DNA from: Ectopseudomonas composti
Lineage (GTDB): Bacteria; Pseudomonadota; Gammaproteobacteria; Pseudomonadales; Pseudomonadaceae
NCBI RefSeq assembly: GCF_001567565.1
Contig: NZ_LSSW01000002.1
Location: 1-64,000, forward strand
Direction: 5' to 3'
Length of the DNA stretch: 64,000 bases
Shown here piece after piece: positions 25,172-32,995 of this stretch. The notes under the pieces are model-generated. The model saw only the letters and a list, made by a program, of their open reading frames with translations, was not told the DNA's origin and did not search any database. A program made the position numbers and the translations under genes. Within the stretch, counting starts at the first letter, position 1. Every line of letters starts with the position of its first letter.

Positions 25172-25180
25172 GGCCCGAAC

Positions 25181-26275
25181 ATGCTCAAACGCACACTCGT
25201 CGTCCTGCTCCTGACCTGGCCGCTGTCGACCAAGGCCATACCCCTGATGGACCTGGTGGACGTCGAAGGTATCCGTGGCAACCAGCTGATCGGCTACGGT
25301 CTGGTGGTCGGCCTGGATGGCACCGGGGACAAGAATCAGGTCAAGTTCACCAGCCAGTCGGTGACCAACATGATCAAGCAGTTCGGCATCAACCTGCCGC
25401 CGAACGTCGATCCGAAGCTGAAGAACGTCGCCGCCGTCACCGTTACGGCAGAAATTCCGCCGTCCTACAGCCCGGGGCAGACCGTGGACATCACCGTTGC
25501 TTCGCTGGGCGATGCCAAGAGCCTGCGCGGTGGCCAGTTGCTGATGACCCCGCTGCAGGGCGTCGACGGCGAAACCTATGCCCTGGCCCAGGGCGCCATC
25601 GTCGTCGGTGGCCTCAATGCCACCGGGCAGAGCGGCTCCAGCGTGGCGATCAACTCCGCCAACAGTGGCCGTGTACCCAATGGCGCCACCGTCGAGCGGA
25701 TGATCCCCAGCGATTTCAGCACCCGTGACGAGGTCATGCTCAACCTGCGCCAGCCCAGCTTCCAGACTGCCGCCAAGGTGGTCGAGGCGGTCAACGGCCG
25801 TTTCGGCAGCGGCACCGCCAGTGCCCTGAACTCGACCAAGATCGCCATTCGCGCGCCCGTCACCAGCACCCAGCGCATCGGTTTCATGGCCATGCTCGAA
25901 GGCCTGGAGGTGGAAGAAGGCCGCGAGCGGCCGAAGGTGGTGTTCAACAGCCGCACCGGCACCGTGGTGGTTGGCCAGGGTGTGCGGGTCAAGGCTGCCG
26001 CCGTGGCCCATGGCACCCTGACCGTGACCATCAGCGAGAACCCGCAGGTCAGCCAGCCCAATGCGTTCTCCGGCGGCCAGACCGCCATCACGCCGAGCTC
26101 TGACGTAGCCGTCAGCCAGGACAAGAACGCCATGTTCAAGTGGCCCGAAGGCGCCAGCCTGGACAGCATCATCAACACCGTGAACAGCCTCGGCGCCACC
26201 CCGGACGATGTCATGAGCATCCTCCAGGCGCTGGAACAGGCCGGTGCCCTCAACGCTGAACTGATCGTGATCTGA
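25181..26275 (+). CDS. flgI: Flagellar P-ring protein FlgI
   Basis: A periplasmic ring subunit, 364 residues, with an N-terminal signal peptide (LKRTLVVLLLTWPLSTKA). Conserved pieces include DLVDVEGIRGNQLIGYGLVVGLDGTGDK and the end of the protein, with DDVMSILQALEQAGALNAELIVI. It is assembled with help from FlgA, encoded divergently from flgB. It follows flgH by 9 bp. Confidence 0.96.
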   Translation: MLKRTLVVLLLTWPLSTKAIPLMDLVDVEGIRGNQLIGYGLVVGLDGTGDKNQVKFTSQSVTNMIKQFGINLPPNVDPKLKNVAAVTVTAEIPPSYSPGQTVDITVASLGDAKSLRGGQLLMTPLQGVDGETYALAQGAIVVGGLNATGQSGSSVAINSANSGRVPNGATVERMIPSDFSTRDEVMLNLRQPSFQTAAKVVEAVNGRFGSGTASALNSTKIAIRAPVTSTQRIGFMAMLEGLEVEEGRERPKVVFNSRTGTVVVGQGVRVKAAAVAHGTLTVTISENPQVSQPNAFSGGQTAITPSSDVAVSQDKNAMFKWPEGASLDSIINTVNSLGATPDDVMSILQALEQAGALNAELIVI

Positions 26276-26278
26276 GCC

Positions 26279-27403
26279 ATGAGCATCGTTTCCCTCGCCC
26301 AACACATGAACAGCCATCGTGGCAGCGCCGATGGCATCGGCACCGCCCGTGAGCAGCAACTGCAGGCCGCCGCCGAGCAATTCGAGGCGCTGTTCCTGCA
26401 ACAGATCCTCAAGCAGATGCGCAAGGCCAGCGACGTGCTCGCCGAAGGCAACCCGATGCGCAGCCGCGAGATGGACACCATGCGCGACTTCTACGACGAA
26501 GTGCTGGCCGAGACCCTGGCCGGACGCAAGCAGACCGGTATCGCCGACATGCTGGTCAAGCAGCTGTCCGCTGGCGGCGACAGCGCGGCGGACCTGAGCG
26601 CGGCGGCCGCCGCTGCCCGTTCGGCGGAACTGCCGCAGCGCTCTTCCAGCAGCCTGCTGGAGCCGCTGCGCAGCACCTGGCAGCGTGGAGTCGACAGCCT
26701 CGGCAAGATCCTGGGCAAGGGCTCGGCGGGTTTTGTCGCGCTGGTCGATCGCGTCATCCAACAGGAGTCGGCCGGCCGTGTCGACGCTGTTTCGCCCAAG
26801 GGCGCACGCGGCCTGATGCAGCTGATGCCGGACACCGCGCGGGAAATGGCCGCCGAACTCGGTCTGCCGTTCGACGAGACGCGGCTGACCTCGGACGCCG
26901 CCTACAACAAGCGCCTCGGCAGTGCCTATCTGGACAAGATGCTGCAGCGCTACGACGGCCATCAGGCGCTGGCGCTGGCGGCCTACAACGCCGGCCCGGG
27001 TCGGGTCGACGAGTGGCTGAAGGTCAATGGCGACCCGCGCACTGGCGAGATCGCCACTGGTGCCTGGATCGAGCGCATCCCCTTTCAGGAAACTCGCGAC
27101 TACGCGCGCAAGATCCTCGGTGATCTGGCCAGGACCGAGATGCCGACCAACAACGATGCTCAGGCCAGCAGCCCGCTCAGCGCGCAGACCCGCCAGCAGT
27201 TGGCCAGCGCGTTGAGCGCCGACAGCGGCCTGCTGCTGGGCGCCGTTGCCGGCAAGCAGGTACTGGCGCGCGACGAATTTAAGTCCGGCGACGATTCCGT
27301 CGCCCTGTCTTCGGTAACAGCCCAATTCGCTGCCGACGACGCCCGTGCGCCGCGTCTGGCGGCCTTCGCTCAGCCGATGCGCTTCGAGCGTCAGGAGTCC
27401 TGA
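26279..27403 (+). CDS. flgJ: FlgJ rod-cap protein fused to a GH23 lytic transglycosylase domain
   Basis: A 374-residue bifunctional protein. Residues about 25-95 are the rod-cap (FlgJ-N) domain: AAEQFEALFLQQILKQMRKASD and MRDFYDEVLAETLAGRKQTGIADML. Residues about 150-285 form an SLT/GH23 domain with VDRVIQQES (catalytic Glu 163), GLMQLMP and ALAAYNAGPGRVDEW. In most gamma-proteobacterial FlgJ, including polar Pseudomonas FlgJ, the C-terminal enzyme is instead a GH73 glucosaminidase. The substituted enzyme would cut peptidoglycan at the MurNAc-GlcNAc bond to let the rod through. It has a roughly 100-residue low-complexity tail. Confidence 0.94.
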   Translation: MSIVSLAQHMNSHRGSADGIGTAREQQLQAAAEQFEALFLQQILKQMRKASDVLAEGNPMRSREMDTMRDFYDEVLAETLAGRKQTGIADMLVKQLSAGGDSAADLSAAAAAARSAELPQRSSSSLLEPLRSTWQRGVDSLGKILGKGSAGFVALVDRVIQQESAGRVDAVSPKGARGLMQLMPDTAREMAAELGLPFDETRLTSDAAYNKRLGSAYLDKMLQRYDGHQALALAAYNAGPGRVDEWLKVNGDPRTGEIATGAWIERIPFQETRDYARKILGDLARTEMPTNNDAQASSPLSAQTRQQLASALSADSGLLLGAVAGKQVLARDEFKSGDDSVALSSVTAQFAADDARAPRLAAFAQPMRFERQES

Positions 27404-27406
27404 TTC

Positions 27407-28774
27407 GTGAGCATCCTCAACCAGATCGCCTACAGCGGTGTGCGTGCCAGCCAGGTAGCCCTGGCCACCACCGGGCAGAACATCGCCAACGTCAACACGC
27501 CGGGCTTCAGCCGTTTGCAGACCATCACCGGCTCGCTGGCCGGGCAGGGCGGTCTGAGCGTCGGTGGCGGTGTCGAGGTGATCAGCATCCGCCGCATGAC
27601 CAGCGAATTTCATAACCAGCAGCTATGGCGCGCGACCACCGAGCAGAATTTCTACGGCGCCTCGCAGCAGTACCTGACTGCGCTGGAGGCGCTGATGTCC
27701 GGCACCGGTTCGAGCATCAGCGCCGGCCTCGACCAGTTTTTCGCCGCGCTCAGCGAAGCCAGTGCCACGCCAGGCTCGATTGCCCTGCGCCAGCAGATCA
27801 TCAGCGAGGCCGGCAACCTGGCGCAGCGTTTCAATGGCCTGAGCAGCAACATCGACGCGCAGGTCAAGGCGCTGCAGGAGCAGCGCACGGCCATGGCCAC
27901 CGAGATCAACGGCCTGACCGAGAACATCGCGCTGCTGAACAAGAAGATCGTCGAAACCGAGTCGGTCAAGGGCGACAGCACCGCGCTGCGCGATCATCGC
28001 GAAAGCCTGATCGGTCAGCTCAGCCAGTTCGCCAAGTTGCGCATCAACGAAGTGCCGGATGGCTCGGTCAGCGTTGCCCTGTCCAATGGCCAGCCGCTGG
28101 TGGCCGGCCCGACCGCCGGCCAGCTCAAGGTGGCGATGACTGCGAGCGGCGAGCAGGAAGTCAGCCTGGCGTTTGCCGGCACCAGCTTCCCGCTGCGTCA
28201 GGACGGCTTCGGTGGCGCCTTCGGCGGGCTTCACGATGTCGAGTACAACAGCCTGCGGCCGAATCAGGACGCCCTGCACGACATGGCCAGCCAGCTGGCG
28301 CAGATGGTCAACGACGTGTTGGCCAGCGGCTTCGACCTCGACGGCAACCCCGGCCAGCCGCTGTTCGTCTACGACCCTAGCAGCACCACGGCGCTGCTGC
28401 GCGTCGAGCCCCTGAGCGCCGAGCAGCTGGCGTTCTCCTCGGCGGCTGGTGAAACCGGTAACAACGAGGTGCTGCTGGACCTGCTCGGCCTGAAGAACCA
28501 GACCATCACCCTGAACGGCAGCCAGGTCACGCTCAACGATGCCTACGCCGGCCTGCTCGGCCAGGTCGCCAGCGACAGCCGGCAGAACCAGGCCGATTTG
28601 AAGTCCGCCACGGCCGTGACCCAGCAGGCGCAGTCGCAGCGCGATAGCGTCAGCGCGGTGAGCCTGGATGAGGAGGCGGTCAACCTGATGACCTACCAGC
28701 AGGCCTACCAGGCCAACATGAAGGTGATCAGCACCGCCAACCAGTTGTTCGACGACATGCTTTCCGCGTTCTGA
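27407..28774 (+). CDS. flgK: Flagellar hook-associated protein 1 FlgK
   Basis: The hook-filament junction protein HAP1, 455 residues. It begins SILNQIAYSGVRASQVALATTGQNIANVNTPGFSR and ends LDEEAVNLMTYQQAYQANMKVISTANQLFDDMLSAF, both diagnostic for FlgK. The product is shorter than the polar FlgK proteins of Pseudomonas (commonly over 600), as in lateral systems. It sits 3 bp after flgJ. Confidence 0.95.
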   Translation: MSILNQIAYSGVRASQVALATTGQNIANVNTPGFSRLQTITGSLAGQGGLSVGGGVEVISIRRMTSEFHNQQLWRATTEQNFYGASQQYLTALEALMSGTGSSISAGLDQFFAALSEASATPGSIALRQQIISEAGNLAQRFNGLSSNIDAQVKALQEQRTAMATEINGLTENIALLNKKIVETESVKGDSTALRDHRESLIGQLSQFAKLRINEVPDGSVSVALSNGQPLVAGPTAGQLKVAMTASGEQEVSLAFAGTSFPLRQDGFGGAFGGLHDVEYNSLRPNQDALHDMASQLAQMVNDVLASGFDLDGNPGQPLFVYDPSSTTALLRVEPLSAEQLAFSSAAGETGNNEVLLDLLGLKNQTITLNGSQVTLNDAYAGLLGQVASDSRQNQADLKSATAVTQQAQSQRDSVSAVSLDEEAVNLMTYQQAYQANMKVISTANQLFDDMLSAF

Positions 28775-28797
28775 CGCGGCTTCGGAGAGATCCAGCC

Positions 28798-29715
28798 ATG
28801 ATGCGCATCACCAACTCGCAGATCACCTCGATGATGCACAGCTCGATGAACGCCAGTTCCGCCGAGCTGGGCAAGCTGATGCAGCAGATGGCGACCAGTC
28901 AGCGCATCCTGCTGCCATCCGATGACCCCATCGCCAGCGTGCGGGTGCTGCGCGTGCAGCGCGAAGAGGCGAGCCTGGAGCAGTTCCGCAAGAACATCGC
29001 CAACGTCTCCGGCAGCCTGTCGACCCAGGAGGCCAACCTCAAGTCCACCTCCGACGCCATGCTCAACGTGCGTGATCTGCTGCTGTGGGCGGCCAACGGC
29101 TCCAACACCAGCGAGGACCTGTCCGCCATGGCCGGTGAGCTGTCGATCATCGAGGACACCATCTTCAGCTTCGCCAACGTGCGTGACGAGGAGGGCCGCT
29201 ACCTGTTCTCCGGCACCTTGAGCGACACCCCGGCGCTGGCCTTCGACGCTGCGACCCAGAGCTACAGCATCACCGGCAACGACAAGCACCGCCAGGCCGC
29301 CGTGGCCAATGGCGTGCTGGTCGACGAGAACGTCACCGCCGCCAGCGTTTACGGCGCGGGCGTGGGCGTGCTCAACGAGCTGCGCGGCCTGATCAACACC
29401 CTGCAGGACCCGGCGCTGGACGTCACCGACCCGGCCGTACGCCAGCAGATCGTCGCGACCCTGGGCGCTCTGGACGAGGCACATGGGCGCGTGATGGGCT
29501 CGATCACCGAACTGGGCGGGCGGCAGAATGCCCTGACCCTGCTGACCGACAGCAACGAGGACGTGTCGCTGGTCAACCAGAAGATCGAAGGCGAGCTGTC
29601 GCAGCTGGACTATGCCGGCGCCACCATCGACCTGAACAACTACCAACTGGCGCTGGGGGCGACGCAGAAGACCTATCTGAAGATCAACCAGATGTCGCTG
29701 TTCAGCCTGCTGTAA
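28798..29715 (+). CDS. flgL: Flagellar hook-associated protein 3 FlgL
   Basis: HAP3, the second junction protein, 305 residues, with flagellin-like N- and C-terminal helices: RITNSQITSMMHSSMNASSAELGKLMQQMATSQRILLPSDDPIAS and, at the end, YQLALGATQKTYLKINQMSLFSLL. An ATG at 28801 is an alternative start. It is 23 bp after flgK and 12 bp before the next gene's start. Confidence 0.94.
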   Translation: MMRITNSQITSMMHSSMNASSAELGKLMQQMATSQRILLPSDDPIASVRVLRVQREEASLEQFRKNIANVSGSLSTQEANLKSTSDAMLNVRDLLLWAANGSNTSEDLSAMAGELSIIEDTIFSFANVRDEEGRYLFSGTLSDTPALAFDAATQSYSITGNDKHRQAAVANGVLVDENVTAASVYGAGVGVLNELRGLINTLQDPALDVTDPAVRQQIVATLGALDEAHGRVMGSITELGGRQNALTLLTDSNEDVSLVNQKIEGELSQLDYAGATIDLNNYQLALGATQKTYLKINQMSLFSLL

Positions 29716-29727
29716 GGAGTGACATTG

Positions 29728-30756
29728 GTGATCAAGGTCGATAAGCAGCTTCCGCTCGTCACCGCGCTCGATCCGCAGGCGCGCCGGCCCGTGCAGGGCG
29801 AGCAGGCCGTGCAGCGCCAGCGCAAGCAGACGCCGGCTGCCGAGCAGGCGCCGCCGCCGCGCGCCAAGAGCGCCGCCTTCAACCTGCAGCTCAACCAGCA
29901 GCTGACCTCGATGCAGGCCGCCGACAGCTACCTGGGCGAGCTGGCCGGGCGCCTCGGTCAGCTCAAGCTCAGCCTCAGCCGTGAACTGAGCAACGCCCAG
30001 AGCGGCGAGCGTGAGGGGCTCAAGCGCGAACTGGAGCAGGTGCGCAAGCTGCTCGCCGAGCGTGGTCAGCGCTCCGCCGAGGCGCTGGATGCGGGCTTCA
30101 AGTTGCGTCTCAACGAGCCGGTGCGCAGCCGCTTCAGCCTGCAGGGCCTGGACTCCATCGCCACAGTGCAGCAGGCCGGCAAGGAAACCCTGCTGTTCAG
30201 TGCCGGTCGCAAGCTGGCCGAGCCGTTGGCGGTGGTGCTTGATGAAGGCCTGAGCGAGCAGCAGATTCTGCGTCGCTTCAATGCCGGCCTCGGCCCGGCG
30301 GGTATTCGCGCCGAACTCGATAGCGGCGGTGCGCTCAGGTTCAGCGCCCGTGAAAGCGAGTGGCAGCAACTCAAGGGCGAGCTGCGCGTGCAGGGTGAGG
30401 GCAAGCTGGCGCCGCCGGGTGCCGCGCCGCTGGCCAGCCAGGAAGAACAGCTGTTGCGCCTGCCCGATGCCGCGCGCCTGGAAGGTGCGCGTGAACTGCG
30501 GCGGGCACTGGATGAGGTGGTTACCGCGCTGGACAGGATCGGTGCGCTGCGTGAACAGCTCAGCCATCGCCAGGAGGAGATTCGCGAATTTCTCGCCCGC
30601 CATGCCGAGCAGAACGAGCGCGAGTGGGCGCGGGATTTTGCCGGCGAAGTGTTCAACCTGATGCGCCGCAGCCCCAGCAGTTATGCCGCAGTGACCCAGA
30701 CTGTGGTGGCTCAGGCCAATATCAGCCGTTCCAGCGTGGTCAGTCTGCTGTCCTGA
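29728..30756 (+). CDS. Hook-associated/flagellin-like protein of unknown role (LafW-like position)
   Basis: I do not recognise a named family for sure. The 342-residue product has a charged N-terminus, a coiled-coil helix at about residues 50-120, a middle region with a flagellin IN-type motif (EGLSEQQILRRFNAGLGPAGIRAELDSGGALRFSA, about residues 165-210) and a long C-terminal helix with SYAAVTQTVVAQANISRSSVVSLLS. The order helix, IN motif, helix resembles hook-associated and flagellin proteins. It is co-transcribed after flgL, and the strong terminator at 30777 ends the operon after it. Vibrio lateral clusters encode LafW, annotated as hook-associated-like. A TTG at 29725 or a GTG at 29719 are alternative starts; AGGAG at 29714-29718 favours 29725 or 29728. 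Confidence 0.65.
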   Translation: MIKVDKQLPLVTALDPQARRPVQGEQAVQRQRKQTPAAEQAPPPRAKSAAFNLQLNQQLTSMQAADSYLGELAGRLGQLKLSLSRELSNAQSGEREGLKRELEQVRKLLAERGQRSAEALDAGFKLRLNEPVRSRFSLQGLDSIATVQQAGKETLLFSAGRKLAEPLAVVLDEGLSEQQILRRFNAGLGPAGIRAELDSGGALRFSARESEWQQLKGELRVQGEGKLAPPGAAPLASQEEQLLRLPDAARLEGARELRRALDEVVTALDRIGALREQLSHRQEEIREFLARHAEQNEREWARDFAGEVFNLMRRSPSSYAAVTQTVVAQANISRSSVVSLLS

Positions 30757-31057
30757 CCGCTGCAATTTCGACTCTGGCCGCCAGTCGTTTCCCCCTTGCT
30801 TCACGACGACTGACGGCTTTTTTATTCGCGGCCGCTGCTGAGGCGGACGACCGGTCGTCCGCTTCATGACTGGTTGCACAGAATGATGGCGTTATACCAG
30901 CTATCATCGCGCCCTTTTTCGCAGCATCTGGGCCGTGCGCCCGTCGAAACTGCCCTCCCGCATTCCAATAAAAAACCCCGCATTCAAGGGTTCAACCCGT
31001 TACCGGTGGCGCGTGCCTCCGGTGCATTGCCTCGTTCTCGAATTTTGGAGTACCGAC
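30757..31057. other. Intergenic region after the flg operon
   Basis: It holds the operon terminator (30777-30823). The remainder contains no gene I can support; the promoter of the next gene would lie near its right end. Confidence 0.6.
30777..30823 (+). terminator. Rho-independent terminator of the flgBCDEFGHIJKL operon
   Basis: GCCG-CCAGTCG (30777-30787) pairs with CGACTG-ACGGC (30807-30817) with one mismatch, followed by TTTTTT. It is 20 bp past the last operon gene. Confidence 0.85.
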
Positions 31058-31840
31058 GTGTTGAAGAAGTACCTGCCCCTCATTCTGCTGGCCTGCTCAA
31101 TGCTGGTCAGCACGCCCGGCCTGGCGCAGTTGAGCGATTCCGAGGCCATGAACATGGCCGGCCTGCAGCGCTCGCTCGGCCAGCGCATGGCCAAGGACTA
31201 CCTGATGATCGGCGCCGACGTGCGCGTGGACGCTGCGCAGCGTCAGCTGCAGGAAACCGTTCAGCGCTTCGATGCCAGTCACAAGGCCCTTAGCGAATAC
31301 GCCCCCAACGCCGAGATCAAAGCTGCGCTGGCTCAGGTCAGCGCCACCTGGGCGAACTACCGCCAACAGGTCGAAGCCAAGCCGGACCCCGCCAAGGCCG
31401 CGCAGGTGCTGGCCAACGCCGAAACCCTGCTGCAGCAGACCCAGGCCGTTACCGACGCGATGGCCAAGCACCTCGGCGAGATGGGCGCCACCGTCAATCG
31501 CAGCGGCTGGGCACGCGTACAGACCCAGCGTATCGCCATGCTCTACATGGCCAAATCCTGGAACGTGCAGTCACCGGATCTGGATGCCAAGCTGGACACT
31601 GCGGTGAACGACTTCGAAACCATCCTCAAGGAGTTGGAAGCTCGTGGTACGCCGAACGATGAAATCGCCAACGCACAGCGACGCGCTCGCGCCCACTGGG
31701 GCTTCACCCTCAAGGGTATCGACCTGCACGCCAAGCAGGACTTCGTACCGACCGTTATCACCGTCAGCACCGACTCGCTGTTCCGCCAGCTCAACGAGTT
31801 GACTCGTCTGTACGCCGGCCTGAAGGCCCGCGAGTCCTGA
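31058..31840 (+). CDS. Secreted protein with PilJ-type methyl-accepting chemotaxis N-terminal domain
   Basis: A 260-residue exported protein with a signal peptide (KKYLPLILLACSMLVSTPGLA). The mature part holds the PilJ-N-type helix NMAGLQRSLGQRMAKDYLM, followed by helical repeats and a second similar helix (GWARVQTQRIAMLYMAKSW). These are the sensor domains of some chemoreceptors and histidine kinases, here without membrane or signalling domains, so the product should be a free periplasmic protein. The GTG start at 31058 has GGAG 7 bp upstream. It precedes the diguanylate cyclase gene by 78 bp in the same direction; a shared function is plausible but unproven. Confidence 0.7.
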   Translation: MLKKYLPLILLACSMLVSTPGLAQLSDSEAMNMAGLQRSLGQRMAKDYLMIGADVRVDAAQRQLQETVQRFDASHKALSEYAPNAEIKAALAQVSATWANYRQQVEAKPDPAKAAQVLANAETLLQQTQAVTDAMAKHLGEMGATVNRSGWARVQTQRIAMLYMAKSWNVQSPDLDAKLDTAVNDFETILKELEARGTPNDEIANAQRRARAHWGFTLKGIDLHAKQDFVPTVITVSTDSLFRQLNELTRLYAGLKARES

Positions 31841-31918
31841 TAGCCATTCGCCGGCTCGTCACCTTGGTTACCTGATTTTGCGTTATAAACAAACGCAATT
31901 AGGGCTGAGGTGACGGGT

Positions 31919-32890
31919 ATGAGCGAGGCAACTGATCAGGCGGTTTACAAGACCCTGCTGGAGTCCACCCGGGCAATTCCCTGGAAGATCGACTGGAAGA
32001 CCATGACCTTTGCCTACATCGGCCCGCAGATCGAAACGCTGCTGGGCTGGTCGCAGGCCAGCTGGGTCAGCGCCGAGGACTGGGCCACGCGCATGCACCC
32101 GGATGATCGCGAGAAGGTGGTGGAATTCTGCATCTCGCAGTCGCAGAACGGCGTCGATCACGAAGCCGACTACCGGGCGCTGACCGCCGCTGGCGGCTAC
32201 GTGTGGATTCGCGACGTGGTGCATGTGGTGCGCGACGACACCGGCGAGGTGGACTCGCTGATTGGCTTCATGTTCGACATCAGCGAACGGAAGAAGACCG
32301 AGGAGCAGTTGCTGACCCTGCAGAAGCAGCTGGAGGAGTATTCCTACAAGGACGGCCTCACCGGCGTGGCCAACCGGCGCATGTTCGACACGGTGCTGGC
32401 CAGCGAGTGGGCCAATGCCCAGCGCACCCGGCAGCCGCTGTCATTGATCCTGCTGGATATCGATCACTTCAAGCAGTTCAACGACCACTACGGCCATATT
32501 CAGGGTGATGACTGCCTGAAGAGCGTCGGCCAGGCCCTGAGCCATGCGGTCAGCCGGCCACGGGATTTCGTCGGCCGTTTCGGTGGCGAGGAGTTCGTGC
32601 TGGTGCTGCCGGAGACCGACGAAGCGGCCGCCCGCCATATCGCCGAGCGCTGTCGCCAGCAGGTGCGTCAGCAGCGCATTCCCCACGAACGCTCTGCGGT
32701 GTCACCCATGCTCACCGTCAGCCTCGGTGTGGGCACCATAGTGCCGGGCGCGGGTGACCGTTCGCTGGATTTTCTCAACAGTGTCGACAAGCTGCTTTAC
32801 CGGGCCAAGCAGCGCGGGCGTGATCGACTGGAGGTGGCCAGGATGTCCACCCACTCGACTCATGACGACACCGAAGACTCCCGTGCTTGA
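31919..32890 (+). CDS. PAS-GGDEF diguanylate cyclase
   Basis: Makes cyclic di-GMP from two GTP. The 323-residue product has a PAS fold at about residues 15-125 (GWSQASWVSAEDWATRMHPDDREKV, YVWIRDVVHVVRDDTGEVDSLIGFMFDISERKK), a short coiled linker, and a GGDEF domain with the active motif GGEEF at residues 222-226. The inhibitory I-site RPRD (213-216) lies five residues before it, so product feedback is likely. There are no membrane segments. The ATG at 31919 follows GAGG. It lies between flagellar and malonate genes, so it could act on the flagella or on pel, but this is inference. Confidence 0.92.
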   Translation: MSEATDQAVYKTLLESTRAIPWKIDWKTMTFAYIGPQIETLLGWSQASWVSAEDWATRMHPDDREKVVEFCISQSQNGVDHEADYRALTAAGGYVWIRDVVHVVRDDTGEVDSLIGFMFDISERKKTEEQLLTLQKQLEEYSYKDGLTGVANRRMFDTVLASEWANAQRTRQPLSLILLDIDHFKQFNDHYGHIQGDDCLKSVGQALSHAVSRPRDFVGRFGGEEFVLVLPETDEAAARHIAERCRQQVRQQRIPHERSAVSPMLTVSLGVGTIVPGAGDRSLDFLNSVDKLLYRAKQRGRDRLEVARMSTHSTHDDTEDSRA

Positions 32891-32919
32891 GCAATCGTTA
32901 ATCTGAGCGTAACGATTGC
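32891..32919. promoter_or_regulatory. Inverted repeat upstream of mdcA, candidate MdcR site
   Basis: GCAATCGTTA at 32891-32900 and TAACGATTGC at 32910-32919 form a perfect 10-bp repeat with a 9-bp centre, 77 bp before the mdcA ATG. The T-N11-A layout fits a LysR-type box. It directly abuts the diguanylate cyclase stop codon but lacks a T tract, so I prefer an operator over a terminator. Confidence 0.6.
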
Positions 32920-32995
32920 GCTGGCTGCTTGATTGATGACTCCAGCGTCACGCTCCTAATGTGCTTCCACGACAGCGGAACTCGTGGAGTCTTCA

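Noticed and set aside
24434..27613. 1059-codon minus-strand frame across flgH-flgJ
   Set aside because: Same reason: complementary to four flg genes with no independent signal.
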